Positions 62,141-64,000 of a DNA stretch of 64,000 nucleotides are shown here, piece after piece. The notes beneath the pieces were generated by a model. It did not search any database. It was not told the origin of the DNA and saw only the letters and a list, made by a program, of their open reading frames with translations. The translations under genes were made by a program, and so were the position numbers. The stretch comes from Bryum argenteum (lineage: Eukaryota > Streptophyta > Bryopsida > Bryales > Bryaceae), in contig CM073323.1 of the NCBI GenBank assembly GCA_037043015.1, positions 27,308,758 to 27,372,757 of the forward strand, given 5' to 3'. Numbering within the stretch: position 1 is the stretch's first letter; the number at the start of each line of letters is the position of its first letter.

Positions 62141-63640
62141 TGCAATCCTTAATCCTGCCCCTCCTCAATCGAGCTGTTCTACGAAAATCGTCGTCGAACA
62201 ATCGGGCCTTGCGAGAGACGATGAGAAGCAGGGGAATTAGGGTTTGGCGCTCATCGTTGATGGTCGGTCCCGTTGGAAACTCGGTCACTCTGCTTGAATT
62301 GCTGCTTTCAACGTGTCTTGGACTACACGATTGCACCTGTTCTGAGATGGTATATTCTTCAATTCAATTACTTGGCAACCAGATGATTATTCAAGCATTT
62401 TGGAGTTCAGAATGATATTTATTTTGGAATTTGTATTCATCCGCACAAGGTAGGTGCGGCCATCTCCAAACACAAATTCTTTTAGGTGAACTTACGCATT
62501 TATGCCGATTTAAGGAGTTCTAATACTTCTTCACAAAAAGTGGAACATGAAACTTTTCCCCTACATATCTAAATATAATAGAATAATTTCCCAAGTTGAG
62601 TTAAAATTTTCTAACTGATTCTCTCTATTTCTATTATGATTTTTTAAAGTAGAAGACAAGTAGATGCCTGTAATAAGGCATAGGTGGGCATTTTCTCTTC
62701 TCATCATACTTGCAAATAACAAATGTCCATTCACATTATGCCACTTAGTTAGTGTATAAGACACATGCAATTGATGGAATTTATTTTAAAAGGTCTCCTA
62801 TTATACTAAGTTTTATACTAAGTAGTTTTTGTTTTCTTTTAAATGGTTTTGACCATAGGAGTGCTTATCGCGATCTAGTTGAGTGCACTTTAAATTGTGA
62901 GCGATGAATCTAGCATTTGAGGTGCATGCGTGCACACAAAAGGCTGATTTGAGCATTTGTGGTGCTAAAGTAGTGTTTTCAGACTTCTAAGTTTAGATTT
63001 GAGTGATTTGTAGATCAAGAAGCTTTGTTGACATAGATTGAGGGCTAATCTAGTGTAGGGACTGCACAAGTGTTCATTTATCTACATTGAGGACCGATTT
63101 GATATGAGCCTTTAGAGGTGCAACCACACCTTGTGTCTGTCCTAAAGATCTACATCAAGCATTTAGACGTGAAACAGCTTGAAGGAAATCTGATTTGAGT
63201 GGGAACAAGTGGATCTTGATTGTTTGAGTGTCTGAGAGGCTTATCGTGCATTGTTTTGTGCACAAGTGTAATTATGTGAACACTTGTAGGATTGATTTGA
63301 GTGATTGGAAGCTAGATTTAAGATTTGGTGTTGCAAGGGTAGGTTTGTGCTTTGCCATGGCTTTTTTGGAATGTGAGATGTTTAGGGTGCTTGAGAAGTA
63401 CCATGACACCAACTACAACTTGTAGAAGTTTAAGATAAACTTGAGACTCTCTTCTGTTGACTTTTCAATTGTCATGATGTGATGTTTGCGTAAGAAGCCA
63501 CTCGTCGAGATGCAAATGTGAAGATGACGCCTAGTAGGAGTTTGGAGCTACCTACGGTGATTGTGGCAAATGCACTTCCAATATCAACGTCCGTTGTATA
63601 AGTAGCACAAATTGGAAAGGAGCCTAAATGTTTGCAAGAG
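62141..63640. other. Upstream region of coiled-coil gene and gene-free DNA
   Basis: 62141-62350 is GC-richer leader/promoter DNA. The rest is AT/TG-rich with no convincing gene; small open frames (such as plus-strand 63228-63425) are unrecognised. It may partly belong to the retroelement that follows. Confidence 0.4.
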
Positions 63641-64000
63641 ACACAAGAGGAAGAAGTGGTGGAAGAGAGGCAACCACCACATGAGGAGATTGGAGAGGAA
63701 CATCATTCACAAGGCTCAAGGTACCGAAGAAGGTAGAGGATCTGCTTGATGAGTGGTAGTTTAATCGGCACATTCTTCCACCATCTAGTAAGGTAAAACG
63801 TGCGAATTTGGCTTGTTTTGATGATCTTTTGAGCCTAGGTAATGTTTTGCAAAGTATGGATGCAAGCAAGTGGAAGTTGGCCATGCAAAAGGAGTGCATC
63901 TCCAATAGCCAATGACACATGGGAGTTGGCCCCATTATTGAAGGGCCACAAGAATGTTGGTTATAAATGAGTATTTAAGACGAAGAGTGATGCACAAGGC
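63640..64000 (+). mobile_element. Ty1/Copia retrotransposon remnant (start of reverse transcriptase)
   Basis: The plus strand encodes an acidic linker then 'DASKWKLAMQKECIS', and in the next frame 'NDTWELAPLLKGHKNVGYK', a stop, and 'VFKTKSDAQG'. This is the hallmark start of the Copia reverse transcriptase domain (W..AM..E, TWELV.LP.G....KWVFK.K). A frameshift near 63908 and TGA in place of the Trp codon at 63969 show decay. It continues beyond the window. Confidence 0.85.

Noticed and set aside
61406-62152. 248-codon plus-strand frame
   Set aside because: Antisense shadow of the first exon of the coiled-coil gene.
1-64000. CRISPR arrays, tRNA, rRNA, or bacterial/viral gene clusters
   Set aside because: None seen: the direct repeats are minisatellites without spacers, no clover-leaf sequence was recognised by eye, and all recognisable proteins are plant nuclear families or retroelement remnants. 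A tRNA scan would be decisive.

Overview
The window is nuclear DNA of a green plant. The intact genes have many short introns with GT-AG (once GC-AG) borders. One gene is a plastid-targeted chlorophyll b reductase (NOL type), and MITEs, a solo LTR and a Copia remnant fill the space between genes. An FNDC3-like fibronectin III family next to NOL would fit a non-seed land plant (bryophyte, lycophyte or fern), but I cannot fix the species.

Two halves differ sharply. The right part (about 50.4-62.1 kb) is ordinary gene space with three models whose reading frames close exactly across all exons. They are NOL (minus, 13 exons, 358 aa), an UNC-50 family membrane protein (plus, 10 exons, 251 aa), and a plant 'paramyosin-like' coiled-coil protein (minus, 5 exons, 677 aa). 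NOL and UNC-50 are divergent, with only 393 bp between start codons.

The left part (1-50 kb) is a decayed tandem array. The repeated order is: first-exon fragment of a coiled-coil-type gene (SARKLA motif) - its upstream region (called X here) - about 4 kb spacer - FN3-domain gene - AT-rich flank - NOL. The FN3 gene occurs four times: A 1-1708 (runs off the left edge), B 20336-23697, E 24962-26807 and C 37284-41039. NOL occurs as the intact rightmost gene and as two broken copies (5.5-5.8 kb plus 12.6-13.9 kb; 28.9-29.4 kb plus 30.2-31.5 kb). In both broken copies the NOL 5' half is replaced by the SARKLA fragment at the same point, which reads as a tandem-duplication breakpoint. Inside broken copy 1 lies a 6.9-kb insertion with fragments of a UBP1-like RNA-binding gene and a SEC1/KEULE gene.

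Because the units are near-identical, they supply empty sites that define insertions precisely: a 1.5-kb solo LTR with a 5-bp target duplication, several piggyBac-like MITEs with TTAA duplications, and hAT-type elements with 8-bp duplications. One of the hAT-type elements is a GC-rich 1.56-kb foldback palindrome. I found no CRISPR array, no convincing RNA gene and no clearly new multi-gene system. The most interesting material is the array itself, the FN3 family's decay and repeat-rich N-termini, and the foldback element.
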